Source: Flavivirga aquimarina (lineage in GTDB: Bacteria > Bacteroidota > Bacteroidia > Flavobacteriales > Flavobacteriaceae). From it: a stretch of DNA of 64,000 nt. The stretch is from the NCBI RefSeq assembly GCF_030540835.1, contig NZ_JAUOEK010000068.1, forward strand, positions 1 to 64,000, given 5' to 3'. Both the position numbers and the translations under genes were made by a program. The notes below the pieces were generated by a model, which saw nothing but the letters and a program-made list of their open reading frames with translations, was not told where the DNA came from and searched no databases. Numbering within the stretch: the first letter of the stretch is position 1; each line of letters opens with the position of its first letter. Positions 8,937-19,313 of the stretch are shown here, one piece after another.

Positions 8937-8944
8937 TATTTTTG
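8937..8944 (+). promoter_or_regulatory. Probable -7 box of gltBD with a long leader
   Basis: TATTTTTG is a perfect match to TAnnTTTG, with no TTG at -33 but a palindrome there. If used, it leaves a leader of about 280 nt before the gltB ATG at 9232. The stretch 8945-9231 is very A/T-rich; I see no ORF, riboswitch fold or strong hairpin in it, and weaker promoter-like sequences nearer to gltB cannot be excluded. Confidence 0.35.
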
Positions 8945-9231
8945 AATTTTTAACAACGCTGTTATTTGAATTATTGTCAATACTTTATAAACTTTAATGA
9001 CATTATTTTCATTAATTTGATTATTTGTTAGTATTAATTCATATATCCGTATTTATTCCTAAAAATTATAGATTGAATATTTATTAAAAAATGCGTGTAA
9101 TATTGATATATAATTATTTTTATCTCAACTTCGTTTCTATAATCGGAATAATGAAATACCCCTTATTGTTATTCAAATCTTAGTGTATATCTTAGCTCTT
9201 CAACTCAAGTTTTAAACCAAATTTGTTGATT

Positions 9232-12200
9232 ATGCTGAAGAAACAAGGACTGTATTTACCCGAATTTGAACATGAAAATTGTGGTGCTGGTTTTATTTGT
9301 AATCTTAATGGAGATAAGACAAATCAAATCATCCATGATGCTTTAGAAATTCTTGTAAAATTAGAACACCGTGGTGGTGTAAGTGCCGATGGAAAAACTG
9401 GTGATGGAGCTGGTTTATTAATTGATATCCCTCATGATTATTTTAAAAGAGTTTGTGATTTTGATATCCCTAGTCAAAGAGAATATGCCGTAGGTATGGT
9501 GTTTTTACCAAAAACGCCAAATCAATACCAATTTTGTAAAAACACATTTGAAAATGAAATAAAAGCTCAAGGGCTTTCTATTTTAGGGTGGAGAAAAGTA
9601 CCTGTCGATTCGACTCAATTAGGCCAAATAGCTTTAGCTTCAGAGCCTAATATTGAGCAACTTTTTGTTGGCAAAACAGAAGCTATTAGCGAAGCGGATT
9701 TTAAGGCTAAATTATACGCAGCACGTAAAATTACTGAGCATACTATTAGAAGATCTAAAATTTCTGAAAGCGCTTATTTTTACGTACCTAGTTTATCAAC
9801 TACTACGTTAATATATAAAGGTATTATAATGCCCGAAGATATCGGTCCTTATTATACAGATTTACAACAAATAGATTTAGTTACTCGTCTGGCACTTGTA
9901 CACCAGCGTTTCTCAACCAACACAATGCCTACTTGGGAACTAGCACAACCATTCCGCTTTATGTGTCAGAATGGTGAAATTAACACCCTACGCGGTAATG
10001 TTAGTAGAATGCGTGTTCGCGAAGAAATCATGAAAAGTGATGTTTTCGGGCCTCAAATAGATAAATTATTTCCTATCATATTACCAGGCAAGTCAGATTC
10101 GGCTTCTATGGATATGGTGGTTGAATTATTAACACACACAGGAAGATCATTACCAGAAATTATGATGATGATGATTCCGGAAGCATGGGAAAAACACAAA
10201 ACCATGTCTGAGGAAAGAAAAGCATTCTACGAATATAATGGTTGTATTATGGAACCATGGGACGGCCCAGCTTCTGTACCATTTACAGATGGTGACTATA
10301 TTGGTGCTTTATTAGATAGAAACGGATTAAGACCTTCTAGATATACTGTTACCAAAAGTGGTAAATTAATTATGTCCTCTGAAATTGGCGTCGTAGAAAT
10401 AGCTCCTGAAGATGTAGAAAAACATGGTCGATTAGAGCCCGGAAAAATGTTCCTGGTAGACATGAACGAAGGACGTATTATTGAAGATGAAGAAATTAAG
10501 AGTAAAATTGTTTCGGAAAGACCTTATAAAGAATGGTTAGATAAAACAAGATTACATTTAAAAGATGTTCCTTACACCAATGAGACTTGCCCAATTGAGA
10601 CTATTGACATAAAGACACGACAGCGATTATTTAACTATACGTTTGAAGATATTCAAGAAGTTATCACACCTATGGCTGTTGTAGGTAAGGAAGCTTTAGG
10701 CTCCATGGGAATTGATACACCATTAGCAGTTTTATCAGATAGACCTCAACTAATTTCAAACTACTTTAAACAACTATTTGCACAAGTTACTAACCCACCA
10801 TTAGATGGTATTCGTGAGGAAATTGTAACCGATATTAGTTTAAATCTTGGTAAAGACCGAAATATATTTAGCATAACAGATAGACAGTGTAGAAAATTAA
10901 GAATTCAAAATCCTGTTATTTCTAATGCTGATTTAGAAAAAATACGTACCATTCAAATTGAAAGCTTTAAAGCAGAAACTATTCAAATGCTTTACCCAAA
11001 AGCACAAGGTTTAAATGGTCTGGAAGATGCTTTAGAGGATATTATAAAACAAATAGAAAAAGCATTAGAAAGAAAAACAAATATCATAATTCTTTCCGAT
11101 AGAGGTGTTAATCAAGAATTTGCACCTATCCCAGCTTTATTAGCATGTTCTTATGTAAATCACCAACTAAACCGTTTACGTAAGCGTTCTTACTTCGATA
11201 TTATTATTGAATCTGCCGAACCACGTGAACCTCATCATTTTGCTACGCTATTTGGTTATGGTGCTAGTGCCATAAATCCTTATATGGTAAATGAAATTAT
11301 CAGAATGCAAGTAAAAGAAGGTTTTATTACAGGCATGGACGAGCAAAAAGCTGTCGATAATTTCAACAAAGCTATAGGTAAAGGTATTTTGAAAATTATG
11401 AACAAAATTGGAATCTCTACCCTACACTCTTATAGAGGTTCTCAAATTTTCGAAATCGTTGGTTTTAATTCTCAATTTGTAGAAAAATATTTCCCTTATA
11501 CTGCTTCAAGAGTTGAAGGTATTGGGCTTTATGAAATTGAAAGAGAAATTAACGAGCGTTATAAACAAGCTTACCCAGATAATTTAATTGATAAACGCTT
11601 AGGTTTAAACATTGGAGGCGATTACAGATGGAGACGTAATGGTGAACGCCATTTATTTAACCCAACCACCGTTGCAAAATTACAACAAGCTGTTAGATTA
11701 AGTGATCAAGCAAGCTATGATGTTTACTCAAAAGCAATCAACGAACAATCGGAAAATCTAATGACCATTCGTGGGTTATTTGAATTTGACAATTTAGACC
11801 CTATTCCATTAGAAGAAGTAGAACCTTGGACAGAAATTGTCAAGCGTTTTAAAACAGGTGCTATGTCTTACGGGTCTATTTCCAGAGAAGCACATGAAAA
11901 CTTAGCCATCGCAATGAACCGTATTGGTGGTAAATCAAATTCTGGTGAAGGCGGAGAAGACAGAAGACGTTTTCAAAAAGATATAAACGGCGACAGTCGT
12001 AGTTCAGCAATAAAGCAAGTAGCATCAGGTCGTTTTGGAGTAACATCGCATTATCTTACCAATGCCAAGGAAATTCAAATTAAAATGGCTCAGGGAGCCA
12101 AGCCTGGAGAAGGCGGACAATTACCTGGTGAAAAAGTATTACCATGGATTGCAGACGCTAGAAATTCAACCCCTTTTGTCGGTTTAATTTCGCCTCCACC

Positions 12201-13746
12201 ACATCACGATATTTATTCTATTGAAGATTTAGCACAATTAATTTTCGATTTAAAAAATGCCAATAGAGATGCCAGAATCAATGTAAAGCTAGTATCTGAA
12301 GTAGGTGTTGGTACCATTGCAGCTGGAGTTGCCAAAGCAAAAGCCGATGTTGTTCTTATTTCCGGTTACGATGGTGGTACAGGTGCCTCGCCTTTAACCT
12401 CATTAAAACATGCCGGTTTACCTTGGGAACTTGGTTTATCTGAAGCACAACAAACATTGGTATTAAACAATTTAAGAAGTAGAATAGTTGTTGAATGTGA
12501 CGGTCAATTAAAAACTGGTAGAGATGTTGCAATTGCGGCGCTTCTAGGGGCTGAAGAATTTGGATTTGCTACAGCACCTTTAGTCGCTTCCGGTTGTATT
12601 ATGATGCGTAAATGTCATTTAAACACATGCCCTGTTGGTGTGGCAACACAAGATAAAGAATTGCGTAAAAACTTTAAAGGCACACCAGAGCATGTTATTA
12701 ACTTCTTCTATTATATTGCCGAAGAATTAAGAAGTATTATGGCGCAATTAGGATTTAGAACCATGTCCGAAATGGTAGGTCAAACCCATAAAATAAACGC
12801 TAATAAAGCCATTAAGCATTATAAAGCCAAAGGTTTAGATTTATCAAGTATTTTACATAGACCTGCTGCGTATAGTAAAATGACCATAAAGAATACAGAA
12901 CAACAAGATCATAATTTAGATAACGTTTTAGACTTTAAAATATTAAAAGACTCACATAGAGCTTTATACAGAAAAGAAAAAACGAACCTAGCATATCCGA
13001 TAAAGAATGTTAATCGTACTGTTGGAGCCATTGTAAGTAATGAGGTTTCAAAAATCTATGGGCATCTGGGCTTACCAGAAGACACATTAAACATTAACTT
13101 CACAGGATCTGCTGGTCAAAGTTTTGGTGCTTTTGGTGCACACGGATTAACTTTCAATTTAGAAGGAAATACAAACGATTATTTAGGTAAAGGATTATCT
13201 GGTGCTAAATTGATTGTTAAAAAACCTGCTTCTGCGAATTTTGTTGCTAATGAAAATATTATCGTTGGTAATGTTTGTCTATTTGGTGCTGTTCATGGTC
13301 AAGCTTATATAAATGGTATTGCTGGTGAACGTTTTGCTGTACGAAACTCAGGAGCGACAGCAATTGTTGAAGGTGTAGGGGATCATTGTTGTGAATATAT
13401 GACTGGAGGTCGCGTAGTTGTGCTAGGAAAAACAGGTAGAAACTTTGCCGCTGGTATGAGTGGCGGTTATGCTTTTGTTTTAAACGAAAGCGGACAGTTC
13501 ACCGATGGGTTGTGTAACGAAGAAACTATAGATTTCGATCCTATTACTGAAGCTGATGCCACTGAATTAAAAGAATTAATTGAAAAGCATGTAACCTATA
13601 CTAACAGTAATAGAGGTAAAGAAATTCTAGCTAACTGGGATCATTACTTAGCTAACTTTGTTAAGGTAATGCCTAAAGAATATAAAGTAGCGTTAGAGAG
13701 AATTGCTAATGAAGAACCAATGGTAGAAGAATTAACAACAGCATAA
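9232..13746 (+). CDS. gltB: Glutamate synthase (NADPH) large subunit
   Basis: A 1504-residue GOGAT large subunit that turns glutamine and 2-oxoglutarate into two glutamates. I chose the ATG at 9232 over two TTG codons just before it; this places the N-terminal nucleophile at Cys17 (HENCGAGF), after a short propeptide as in known GltB. Domains in order: class II glutaminase (17 to about 430), linker domain, FMN-binding synthase domain with [12 protein letters not shown] and [11 protein letters not shown] (about 830-1190), [3Fe-4S] ligands Cys1122, Cys1128 and Cys1133, and the C-terminal beta-helix with repeated Gly motifs. gltD follows after 4 bp. The position next to amtB-glnK fits a nitrogen assimilation regulon. 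Confidence 0.98.
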   Translation: MLKKQGLYLPEFEHENCGAGFICNLNGDKTNQIIHDALEILVKLEHRGGVSADGKTGDGAGLLIDIPHDYFKRVCDFDIPSQREYAVGMVFLPKTPNQYQFCKNTFENEIKAQGLSILGWRKVPVDSTQLGQIALASEPNIEQLFVGKTEAISEADFKAKLYAARKITEHTIRRSKISESAYFYVPSLSTTTLIYKGIIMPEDIGPYYTDLQQIDLVTRLALVHQRFSTNTMPTWELAQPFRFMCQNGEINTLRGNVSRMRVREEIMKSDVFGPQIDKLFPIILPGKSDSASMDMVVELLTHTGRSLPEIMMMMIPEAWEKHKTMSEERKAFYEYNGCIMEPWDGPASVPFTDGDYIGALLDRNGLRPSRYTVTKSGKLIMSSEIGVVEIAPEDVEKHGRLEPGKMFLVDMNEGRIIEDEEIKSKIVSERPYKEWLDKTRLHLKDVPYTNETCPIETIDIKTRQRLFNYTFEDIQEVITPMAVVGKEALGSMGIDTPLAVLSDRPQLISNYFKQLFAQVTNPPLDGIREEIVTDISLNLGKDRNIFSITDRQCRKLRIQNPVISNADLEKIRTIQIESFKAETIQMLYPKAQGLNGLEDALEDIIKQIEKALERKTNIIILSDRGVNQEFAPIPALLACSYVNHQLNRLRKRSYFDIIIESAEPREPHHFATLFGYGASAINPYMVNEIIRMQVKEGFITGMDEQKAVDNFNKAIGKGILKIMNKIGISTLHSYRGSQIFEIVGFNSQFVEKYFPYTASRVEGIGLYEIEREINERYKQAYPDNLIDKRLGLNIGGDYRWRRNGERHLFNPTTVAKLQQAVRLSDQASYDVYSKAINEQSENLMTIRGLFEFDNLDPIPLEEVEPWTEIVKRFKTGAMSYGSISREAHENLAIAMNRIGGKSNSGEGGEDRRRFQKDINGDSRSSAIKQVASGRFGVTSHYLTNAKEIQIKMAQGAKPGEGGQLPGEKVLPWIADARNSTPFVGLISPPPHHDIYSIEDLAQLIFDLKNANRDARINVKLVSEVGVGTIAAGVAKAKADVVLISGYDGGTGASPLTSLKHAGLPWELGLSEAQQTLVLNNLRSRIVVECDGQLKTGRDVAIAALLGAEEFGFATAPLVASGCIMMRKCHLNTCPVGVATQDKELRKNFKGTPEHVINFFYYIAEELRSIMAQLGFRTMSEMVGQTHKINANKAIKHYKAKGLDLSSILHRPAAYSKMTIKNTEQQDHNLDNVLDFKILKDSHRALYRKEKTNLAYPIKNVNRTVGAIVSNEVSKIYGHLGLPEDTLNINFTGSAGQSFGAFGAHGLTFNLEGNTNDYLGKGLSGAKLIVKKPASANFVANENIIVGNVCLFGAVHGQAYINGIAGERFAVRNSGATAIVEGVGDHCCEYMTGGRVVVLGKTGRNFAAGMSGGYAFVLNESGQFTDGLCNEETIDFDPITEADATELKELIEKHVTYTNSNRGKEILANWDHYLANFVKVMPKEYKVALERIANEEPMVEELTTA

Positions 13747-13750
13747 TGTC

Positions 13751-15214
13751 ATGGGAAAAGTAACAGGATTTAAAGAGTTTGAAAGACAAGATGAAGCGTA
13801 CAAACCTGTAAAAGAACGGGTAGAGCATTATAAAGAATTTACGGTTCCTTTAAGTGAACCAGAATTAACAAAACAAGGGTCTCGTTGTATGGATTGCGGT
13901 ATCCCGTTTTGCCACAGTGGTTGCCCACTTGGTAATCTAATTCCGGATTTTAACCACATGGTGCACCAAGGTGAATGGCAAAAAGCTTCATGGTTATTAC
14001 ATTCAACTAATAACTTTCCAGAGTTTACAGGACGTTTATGTCCGGCTCCTTGTGAAAAATCTTGTGTATTAGGTATTATTGAAGACCCAGTATCAATTGA
14101 AAATATTGAAAAAAATATTGTAGAACGCGCCTTTAAAGAAGGTTGGATTAAACCACAGCCACCAAAATCTCGAACTGGTAAAACCATAGCCATAGTTGGT
14201 TCAGGGCCTGCCGGTTTAGCTGCTGCTCAGCAATTAAATAGAGCAGGACATACAGTCACTGTTTTTGAAAGAGATGACGCTATTGGAGGATTATTACGTT
14301 ATGGCATTCCGAACTTTAAAATGGAAAAAGAGATTATTGATCGTCGTGTCGCTATTTTGGAAGCAGAAGGGATTACTTTTAAAGTCAATGTAAATGTTGG
14401 TGTAAACTACGACGCAAAAGAATTAAAAGCATTTGATGCTGTTGTTTTATGTGGTGGTGCTACAGAAAGACGTAGCTTACCAACGCCAGGTATTGATGCT
14501 GATGGTGTGGTACAGGCTATGGACTTCTTAACACAGCAAACCAAAGTTGTTTTTGGGCAAGACATAAAAGAACAAGTATTAGCAACCGATAAACATGTTA
14601 TCGTTATTGGTGGTGGTGATACAGGTTCGGATTGTATTGGAACATCTAATCGTCATGGTGCAAAATCGGTAGTAAATTTTGAAATCATGCCAAAACCTCC
14701 AGGGCATCGTTCGCCAACTACACCTTGGCCTTATTGGCCATTGCAGTTAAAAACATCATCTTCGCACGAAGAAGGTGTTGAGCGCAACTGGTTGATCAAT
14801 ACCAAAGAGTTTGTAACCGACAAAAATGGTAAGCTTACTGCTCTTAAAACGGTTAATGTAGAGTGGAAAATGGTTCCTGGTGAACGTCCGCAACTTATAG
14901 AAATTGAAGGTACTGAAAAAACATGGCCTTGCGATTTGGCTTTATTAGCATTAGGGTTTACTGGTCCTGAAAGTACTTTGTCCGATAAGTTAGGTATTGA
15001 AAGAGATGCTCGCTCTAATTATAAAGCTGAATACGGAAAATATCAAACAAACATTCCAAATATATTTACCGCCGGAGATATGCGCCGCGGACAGTCTTTA
15101 ATTGTTTGGGCTATTTCCGAAGGTAGGGAGGCTGCACGTCAGGTAGATATTTACCTAATGGGTAAATCTAATTTGCCTTCTAAGGATGTTAGTGGGGACT
15201 TGGTGGCCTTATAA
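13751..15214 (+). CDS. gltD: Glutamate synthase (NADPH) small subunit
   Basis: A 487-residue GOGAT small subunit that takes electrons from NADPH and passes them through FAD and two [4Fe-4S] clusters to GltB. Cluster ligands are visible at Cys46, Cys49, Cys54, Cys58 and in RLCPAPCEKSC. The FAD-binding motif is IAIVGSGPAGLAAAQ and the NADPH-binding motif is VIVIGGGDTGSDC; a late TAGDMRRGQSL segment closes the FAD site. Length is as usual for the family. It is the second and last gene of the gltBD operon and is followed by a very strong terminator. Confidence 0.98.
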   Translation: MGKVTGFKEFERQDEAYKPVKERVEHYKEFTVPLSEPELTKQGSRCMDCGIPFCHSGCPLGNLIPDFNHMVHQGEWQKASWLLHSTNNFPEFTGRLCPAPCEKSCVLGIIEDPVSIENIEKNIVERAFKEGWIKPQPPKSRTGKTIAIVGSGPAGLAAAQQLNRAGHTVTVFERDDAIGGLLRYGIPNFKMEKEIIDRRVAILEAEGITFKVNVNVGVNYDAKELKAFDAVVLCGGATERRSLPTPGIDADGVVQAMDFLTQQTKVVFGQDIKEQVLATDKHVIVIGGGDTGSDCIGTSNRHGAKSVVNFEIMPKPPGHRSPTTPWPYWPLQLKTSSSHEEGVERNWLINTKEFVTDKNGKLTALKTVNVEWKMVPGERPQLIEIEGTEKTWPCDLALLALGFTGPESTLSDKLGIERDARSNYKAEYGKYQTNIPNIFTAGDMRRGQSLIVWAISEGREAARQVDIYLMGKSNLPSKDVSGDLVAL

Positions 15215-15231
15215 ATAAAACTCCTAGTTAT

Positions 15232-15283
15232 AAAAACGTCTAAAAAGTGTCGTTCAGAACAACACTTTTTAGACGTTTTTTTG
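15232..15283 (+). terminator. Terminator of gltBD
   Basis: A perfect 19-bp stem (15232-15250 with 15262-15280, 11-nt loop) whose right arm ends in a T run, starting 17 bp after the gltD stop codon. It is the strongest hairpin in the window. Confidence 0.92.
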
Positions 15284-15695
15284 ATGTTTGCATATGGAGT
15301 ACCTTAATTCAATTGACGCTGTAAATCAATTACTTACACCATTTCCCAATATAAAATTACTCAAATAAAGCATTTCTTTTTATGCAATGCTCCTTCATAA
15401 TACTCAACCGTAACTTTACATCTGAACTGGTACTATACATTAATACTTCTCTCTTAGCTTCATCAGTAGGCAGGTATAGAAATAAACAACTCTTTTTAAA
15501 TTAATCAAATTTATACCACCCTATTTCTAAAATAATTGTTTTTATACTAAAATGTAATATTTATCTTATTAAATGTGTAGGCTAATATTTATTTTTTAAA
15601 TTTTTTTTGTTATAAAAACCCCTCCTAAATCTTTCATTTTTAATTTTCTTGTTTTACAGGTTTTAATTGCTATTAACCAACTAAACTATTTTTAA
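15284..15695. other. Gene-free A/T-rich stretch
   Basis: About 410 bp with no plausible reading frame, tRNA or hairpin that I can support. It lies between the gltBD terminator and a decayed small ORF and borders a patch of poorly conserved small exported proteins. Confidence 0.5.
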
Positions 15696-15838
15696 ATGAA
15701 AACAAAAAAGGATTTCTTTTTTATTATTCTTCACTTATTATATTCTCTCAAGAAAGAGCTATAAAAAGAGGGACACTTTTAGAATTAATCATAATTACAG
15801 AAGGTACAATGAGAAGACAATTGTCACTCTCTTCCTAA
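15696..15838 (+). pseudogene. Remnant of a small exported-protein gene, frameshifted
   Basis: An ATG at 15696 opens a signal-peptide-like start (MKTKKDFFFIILHLLYSL) that stops after 22 codons. In a neighbouring frame the same stretch reads on as SLIIFSQERAIKRGTLLELI and ends at 15838. FSQ followed by E looks like a signal peptidase site, so the two pieces fit a single short exported protein split by a frameshift in the T-rich run. From 15839 to 16007 I see nothing further. It could also be chance A/T-rich sequence. Confidence 0.3.
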
Positions 15839-16007
15839 TAAAAGGGTTACGTATAAAAGAAACCAATAGGGGCATGACCTGCAATGTAAGGAAGTAATAA
15901 TGGGCTTTTGCGAAATCACTAAAAAATAAACTATAACCAAAATAACTATTAATCAAACTTTTAAAAATGAAATCAAAATTCTATTAATCAATAATTTAAA
16001 ACAAAAG

Positions 16008-16265
16008 ATGAAAAAAACAACCAAATTTATTGCAGTTATAGCTTTAATCACTCTAATGTTTACAGGCTGTTCTGAAGTTAAAGACTCTATCGATAGTATA
16101 AAATGTTTAGATGAATTGTTAAAGTATTATGATTATGAAGGCGATTTGACGTGTTCAGAACAAATAAGTGAACTACAAAGTCTTAGGAATGCTTGTCCCG
16201 ATACAGATGAAGACGGTAGTATTCAAGAATTAATAGATTTAACTTTAGCCTATTGCGAGGATTAA
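16008..16265 (+). CDS. Small Cys-containing lipoprotein, unknown function
   Basis: An 85-residue protein I do not recognise. The N-terminus is a lipoprotein signal (MKKTTKFIAVIALITLMFTGC, lipobox FTGC with the modified Cys at position 21). The mature part is acidic and has four more Cys (KCLDE, LTCSE, NACPD, AYCED), which suggests one or two disulphides or a small bound metal. The next lipoprotein gene starts 11 bp later, so the two are probably co-transcribed. Such small lipoproteins are usually lineage-specific. Confidence 0.65.
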   Translation: MKKTTKFIAVIALITLMFTGCSEVKDSIDSIKCLDELLKYYDYEGDLTCSEQISELQSLRNACPDTDEDGSIQELIDLTLAYCED

Positions 16266-16276
16266 AATAAAAAACC

Positions 16277-16888
16277 ATGAAAACAAAATTAATATTTACA
16301 TTATTAGCATTAACCATACTGTTTAATTGTAGTAAAAGCGATGATAATCAAGATGATGTTTTTGAAGGCTCTATCGAAGACATCATAGCTTTCTATAATG
16401 AAGATTTGATAGATGCCCTTGAAGACTTGGGTTTTGACATTAATACAGGTAATGCACCTCCAAATTTAGAAGGTACTTTTTTGTTTAGTCCATTAATCCT
16501 TGAAGCCTCAACAGTATCAGGAGATATTCCTGGACATTTATTTAGCGATTATCTGGCTACTTTCAGTAATCAAAATAATGAGACTCTTACCATTGATTAC
16601 ATTGGTAATCATGTGAATTTCTCACAAAAGGATGAAGGTAATGGTGCTTTTATTTCAGGCAGTAATAATGAATTTTCGATGTTCTTAAAAACATCAAGTC
16701 AAATAAATGATTCTGTATTGGCTTCCGCCACAATAGCTATTTCTGGAAAAGTAACCGAAGATGGCTTAGAAGACATGCAAATGGCTATTATGATGCTTGA
16801 TAATAAAGGGAATCCAGATGGAGTATATATTCCAGACAATACAGGAAGACTGCTTTACGATTCAGACTTTATTTCTCCTAAACAATAA
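16277..16888 (+). CDS. Lipoprotein, unknown function
   Basis: A 203-residue lipoprotein with signal MKTKLIFTLLALTILFNC (lipobox LFNC) and the short acidic linker SKSDDNQDD common after the Cys in Flavobacteriaceae. The mature part looks mainly beta-stranded, with no catalytic motif I recognise. It is preceded by another small lipoprotein gene with an 11-bp gap. Function is unknown; a surface or outer-membrane location is likely from the signal alone. Confidence 0.7.
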   Translation: MKTKLIFTLLALTILFNCSKSDDNQDDVFEGSIEDIIAFYNEDLIDALEDLGFDINTGNAPPNLEGTFLFSPLILEASTVSGDIPGHLFSDYLATFSNQNNETLTIDYIGNHVNFSQKDEGNGAFISGSNNEFSMFLKTSSQINDSVLASATIAISGKVTEDGLEDMQMAIMMLDNKGNPDGVYIPDNTGRLLYDSDFISPKQ

Positions 16889-17012
16889 ACGTATAATAAT
16901 TTATCTCAGAGAACAATAAATTAATACTGATTTAATGCAAACTATTTTATAGTAATGCAGAAAATAAATCAAACTTAAAATTATCAAATACTAAAAAATA
17001 AAAACAACCAAA

Positions 17013-17549
17013 ATGAAAAAATCAATTATTCTCTCAGTAATTTTTACATTACTTACCATGCATTTTGCTTCATCTCAAGAATTTAAAGTAGGAACTAATG
17101 CTATTAATGCTGGGATAGGAATTGGCAGTAGTCTTTCAGTATATTCAGGTGCAACAGAAGGCATTGGATTTGGAGCATCTTATGAAAGAGGTATTTGGGA
17201 CTTGCCTGGTCCAGGGGTTGTAAGTTTGGGAGCTTATTTTGGATATAAAACATTTAGTTATGACGGATTTTATTCAAATCACTATAAATGGACCTATATC
17301 ATCTTTGGAATTCGTGGTGCATACCATTATACAGGTTTCGATATTGACAATTTAGATGTCTATGCTGGCGCTATGGTTTCATACAATAATATTTCAGACA
17401 ATGACAGTAGTTTGGGTAGCTATAGTAGTGCAGCTGGTGCCTCAGGGTATATAGGCGGGCGTTGGTATTTTACAAAGACTATCGCTGCGTTTGTTGAAGC
17501 GGGATACGGTGTATCTATCTTAAACATTGGAGCGACCTTAAGGTTTTAA
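17013..17549 (+). CDS. Small outer-membrane beta-barrel protein
   Basis: A 178-residue exported protein: signal peptide ending FASSQ, then short amphipathic strands separated by Gly/Ser/Tyr-rich turns and a last strand ending in Phe (SILNIGATLRF). This suits an 8-stranded outer-membrane barrel of the OmpX/OmpW-like size class. Function is not predictable. It stands alone, 124 bp after the lipoprotein pair, and has its own terminator. Confidence 0.72.
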   Translation: MKKSIILSVIFTLLTMHFASSQEFKVGTNAINAGIGIGSSLSVYSGATEGIGFGASYERGIWDLPGPGVVSLGAYFGYKTFSYDGFYSNHYKWTYIIFGIRGAYHYTGFDIDNLDVYAGAMVSYNNISDNDSSLGSYSSAAGASGYIGGRWYFTKTIAAFVEAGYGVSILNIGATLRF

Positions 17550-17676
17550 ATCAATAGTACTTATTAGTAGATTTCATTAAAATTAAGATAACATAACAAT
17601 AAAGAAAATTAAAGTACATTATCTACAAAATAACTGCTATTTATCAATTAGAAGCCTGCTATAGTTGCAGGGGTTG

Positions 17677-17704
17677 AATGCGAACTTTTTAAGTTCGCAT
17701 TTTA
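17677..17704 (+). terminator. Terminator overlapping the end of fbp
   Basis: A perfect 11-bp stem (17677-17687 with 17691-17701, loop TTT) followed by T residues on the plus strand. It ends the plus-strand barrel gene. The right arm touches the fbp stop codon at 17702-17704 on the other strand. The rest of the gap 17550-17676 shows nothing. Confidence 0.75.
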
Positions 17705-18709
17705 TTTTGTATTTCGCATAAACTCCTCAGCCTTTTCAACCATATTTTTACTTCCACAAATAAAAGGCACTCGTTGATGTAATTCTGTAGGTTCAATATC
17801 CATAATTCTTATAAAGCCATCACTAGCTTTACCGTTGGCCTGTTCTGCCAAAAATGCCATAGGATTACATTCGTATAACAAACGTAATTTCCCATTTGGG
17901 TTCTTAGAGCTTTGAGGATATAAATAAATACCACCTTTTATCATATTTCTATGAAAATCAGACACCAAAGACCCAATATATCTTGATGTATATGGCCTGT
18001 CATCCTCTTCCTCTTGGCAATATTTTATATAATTTTTTATTCCTTGAGGAAAATGAATATAGTTTCCTTCATTAACAGAATAAATAGTTCCATCTTTGGG
18101 AAATTCCATATCTGGATGCGATAAATAAAATGATCCTATTGCAGGGTTTAGTGTAAAGCCATTAACGCCATCTCCTGTTGTATAAACCAACATAGTAGAC
18201 GTTCCGTAAACCACATAGCCTGCTGCAACTTGTTGGCTGCCCTTTTGTAAAAAATCTTTTAGTGTCACAGGAGTTCCAACTGGTGTAATACGCCTATAAA
18301 TTGAAAAAATAGTTCCCACAGATACATTCACATCAATATTTGAAGAACCATCTAAAGGGTCTATTAATACAACATATTTATTTTGATGATTTTCATCTTG
18401 ACTGTTAATAGCGATAAAATCATCCTCTTCTTCACTTGCTATACCACAAACAATGTTTCTTTTAGTTAGTGTTTGTATAAACTTTTCATTAGCATATACA
18501 TCTAATTTTTGTTGGTCTTCCCCTTGTATATTAGTATCTCCAACTGCGCCAATAATGTCTACTAACCCCGCCTTATTTACTTCATGGTTTACTACTTTTG
18601 CTGCTAATCGAATGGAATTAAGAAGACTGGATAGTTCGCCTGATGAGTATTTAAAAGATGATTGGTTTTCAATAATAAATTCTCCTAAAGTTTGTTTTTT
18701 ATGAGACAT
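17702..18709 (-). CDS. fbp: Class I fructose-1,6-bisphosphatase
   Basis: A 335-residue cytoplasmic enzyme that hydrolyses fructose 1,6-bisphosphate to fructose 6-phosphate in gluconeogenesis. The metal-binding signature DPLDGSSN lies at 117-124, preceded by the acidic ASEEED (91-96) that also binds metal. Substrate-binding motifs [15 protein letters not shown] and ASDG are near the C-terminus. Length is normal for class I. It is a single gene, transcribed away from the neighbouring GNAT gene. Confidence 0.97.
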   Translation of the reverse strand: MSHKKQTLGEFIIENQSSFKYSSGELSSLLNSIRLAAKVVNHEVNKAGLVDIIGAVGDTNIQGEDQQKLDVYANEKFIQTLTKRNIVCGIASEEEDDFIAINSQDENHQNKYVVLIDPLDGSSNIDVNVSVGTIFSIYRRITPVGTPVTLKDFLQKGSQQVAAGYVVYGTSTMLVYTTGDGVNGFTLNPAIGSFYLSHPDMEFPKDGTIYSVNEGNYIHFPQGIKNYIKYCQEEEDDRPYTSRYIGSLVSDFHRNMIKGGIYLYPQSSKNPNGKLRLLYECNPMAFLAEQANGKASDGFIRIMDIEPTELHQRVPFICGSKNMVEKAEEFMRNTK

Positions 18710-18731
18710 AAAAGCGTTGGTTTTGTTTGTG

Positions 18732-18762
18732 CAAATATCTATTATTTTTTAATGAACTACAA
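18732..18762 (-). promoter_or_regulatory. Promoter of fbp
   Basis: On the minus strand TTG (18760-18762), 20 nt, then GATATTTG (18732-18739), which is one mismatch from TAnnTTTG. It ends 22 bp before the fbp ATG. Confidence 0.45.
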
Positions 18763-18806
18763 CGTTTTCGGAAAAGATTAATAGCTTTAAATAATCAACT
18801 TTAAAC

Positions 18807-18814
18807 TATATTTG
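18807..18814 (+). promoter_or_regulatory. -7 box before GNAT-lysC
   Basis: TATATTTG is a perfect -7 box, 18 bp before the GNAT start codon at 18833. No TTG is found at the proper distance upstream. Confidence 0.4.
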
Positions 18815-18832
18815 AAATAATTATAATAATCT

Positions 18833-19312
18833 ATGAATTACACTATACGCAAAGCCACTAAGAATGACATGCCTCAAGTACTTCATCTAATAAAAGAATT
18901 AGCCAGTTTTGAAAAAGAAGCAAATGCTGTCGAAGTTACTGTTGAAGAACTACAAACAGACGGATTTAGTAATAACCCTTCATTTCAATGTTTTGTTGCA
19001 GAAGTTAACACTAAAATTGAAGGTATTGCTCTAGTTTTTAATAGATATTCGACTTGGAAAGGAAAGGCTGTACATTTAGAAGACTTAGTAGTAAGTGAAA
19101 AGATGAGAGGCTTTGGTTTGGGGACAGCACTTTTAGACGAAGTTATTAAATATGCTCATAATATAGGTGTAAAACGTGTTAATTGGGAAGTCCTTGACTG
19201 GAATGAACCTGCCATAAATTTTTATGAAAAAAAAGGAGCCCATATTAAACGCGGTTGGATGGTGGTACAATTAGACAAACAGGGAATAAAAGATTATATC
19301 TCAAAATTATAG
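18833..19312 (+). CDS. GNAT family N-acetyltransferase
   Basis: A 159-residue GNAT enzyme resembling the diamine/thialysine acetyltransferase (SSAT) group. The fold is shown by the N-terminal strand YTIRKATKNDMPQVL, the acetyl-CoA loop VSEKMRGFGLGTALL (Q/RxxGxG/A type) and the C-terminal NEPAINFYEKKGAH motif. It would transfer an acetyl group from acetyl-CoA to an amine; the actual substrate is unknown. The stop codon is 1 bp before the aspartate kinase start, so the two genes are translationally linked. Confidence 0.88.
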   Translation: MNYTIRKATKNDMPQVLHLIKELASFEKEANAVEVTVEELQTDGFSNNPSFQCFVAEVNTKIEGIALVFNRYSTWKGKAVHLEDLVVSEKMRGFGLGTALLDEVIKYAHNIGVKRVNWEVLDWNEPAINFYEKKGAHIKRGWMVVQLDKQGIKDYISKL

Positions 19313-19313
19313 C

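Noticed and set aside
9223-9231. TTG starts before gltB
   Set aside because: ATG 9232 gives the expected short propeptide before the catalytic Cys17.
13828-14193. 121-codon minus-strand frame opposite gltD
   Set aside because: Shadow of the conserved gltD; composition reflects its codons.
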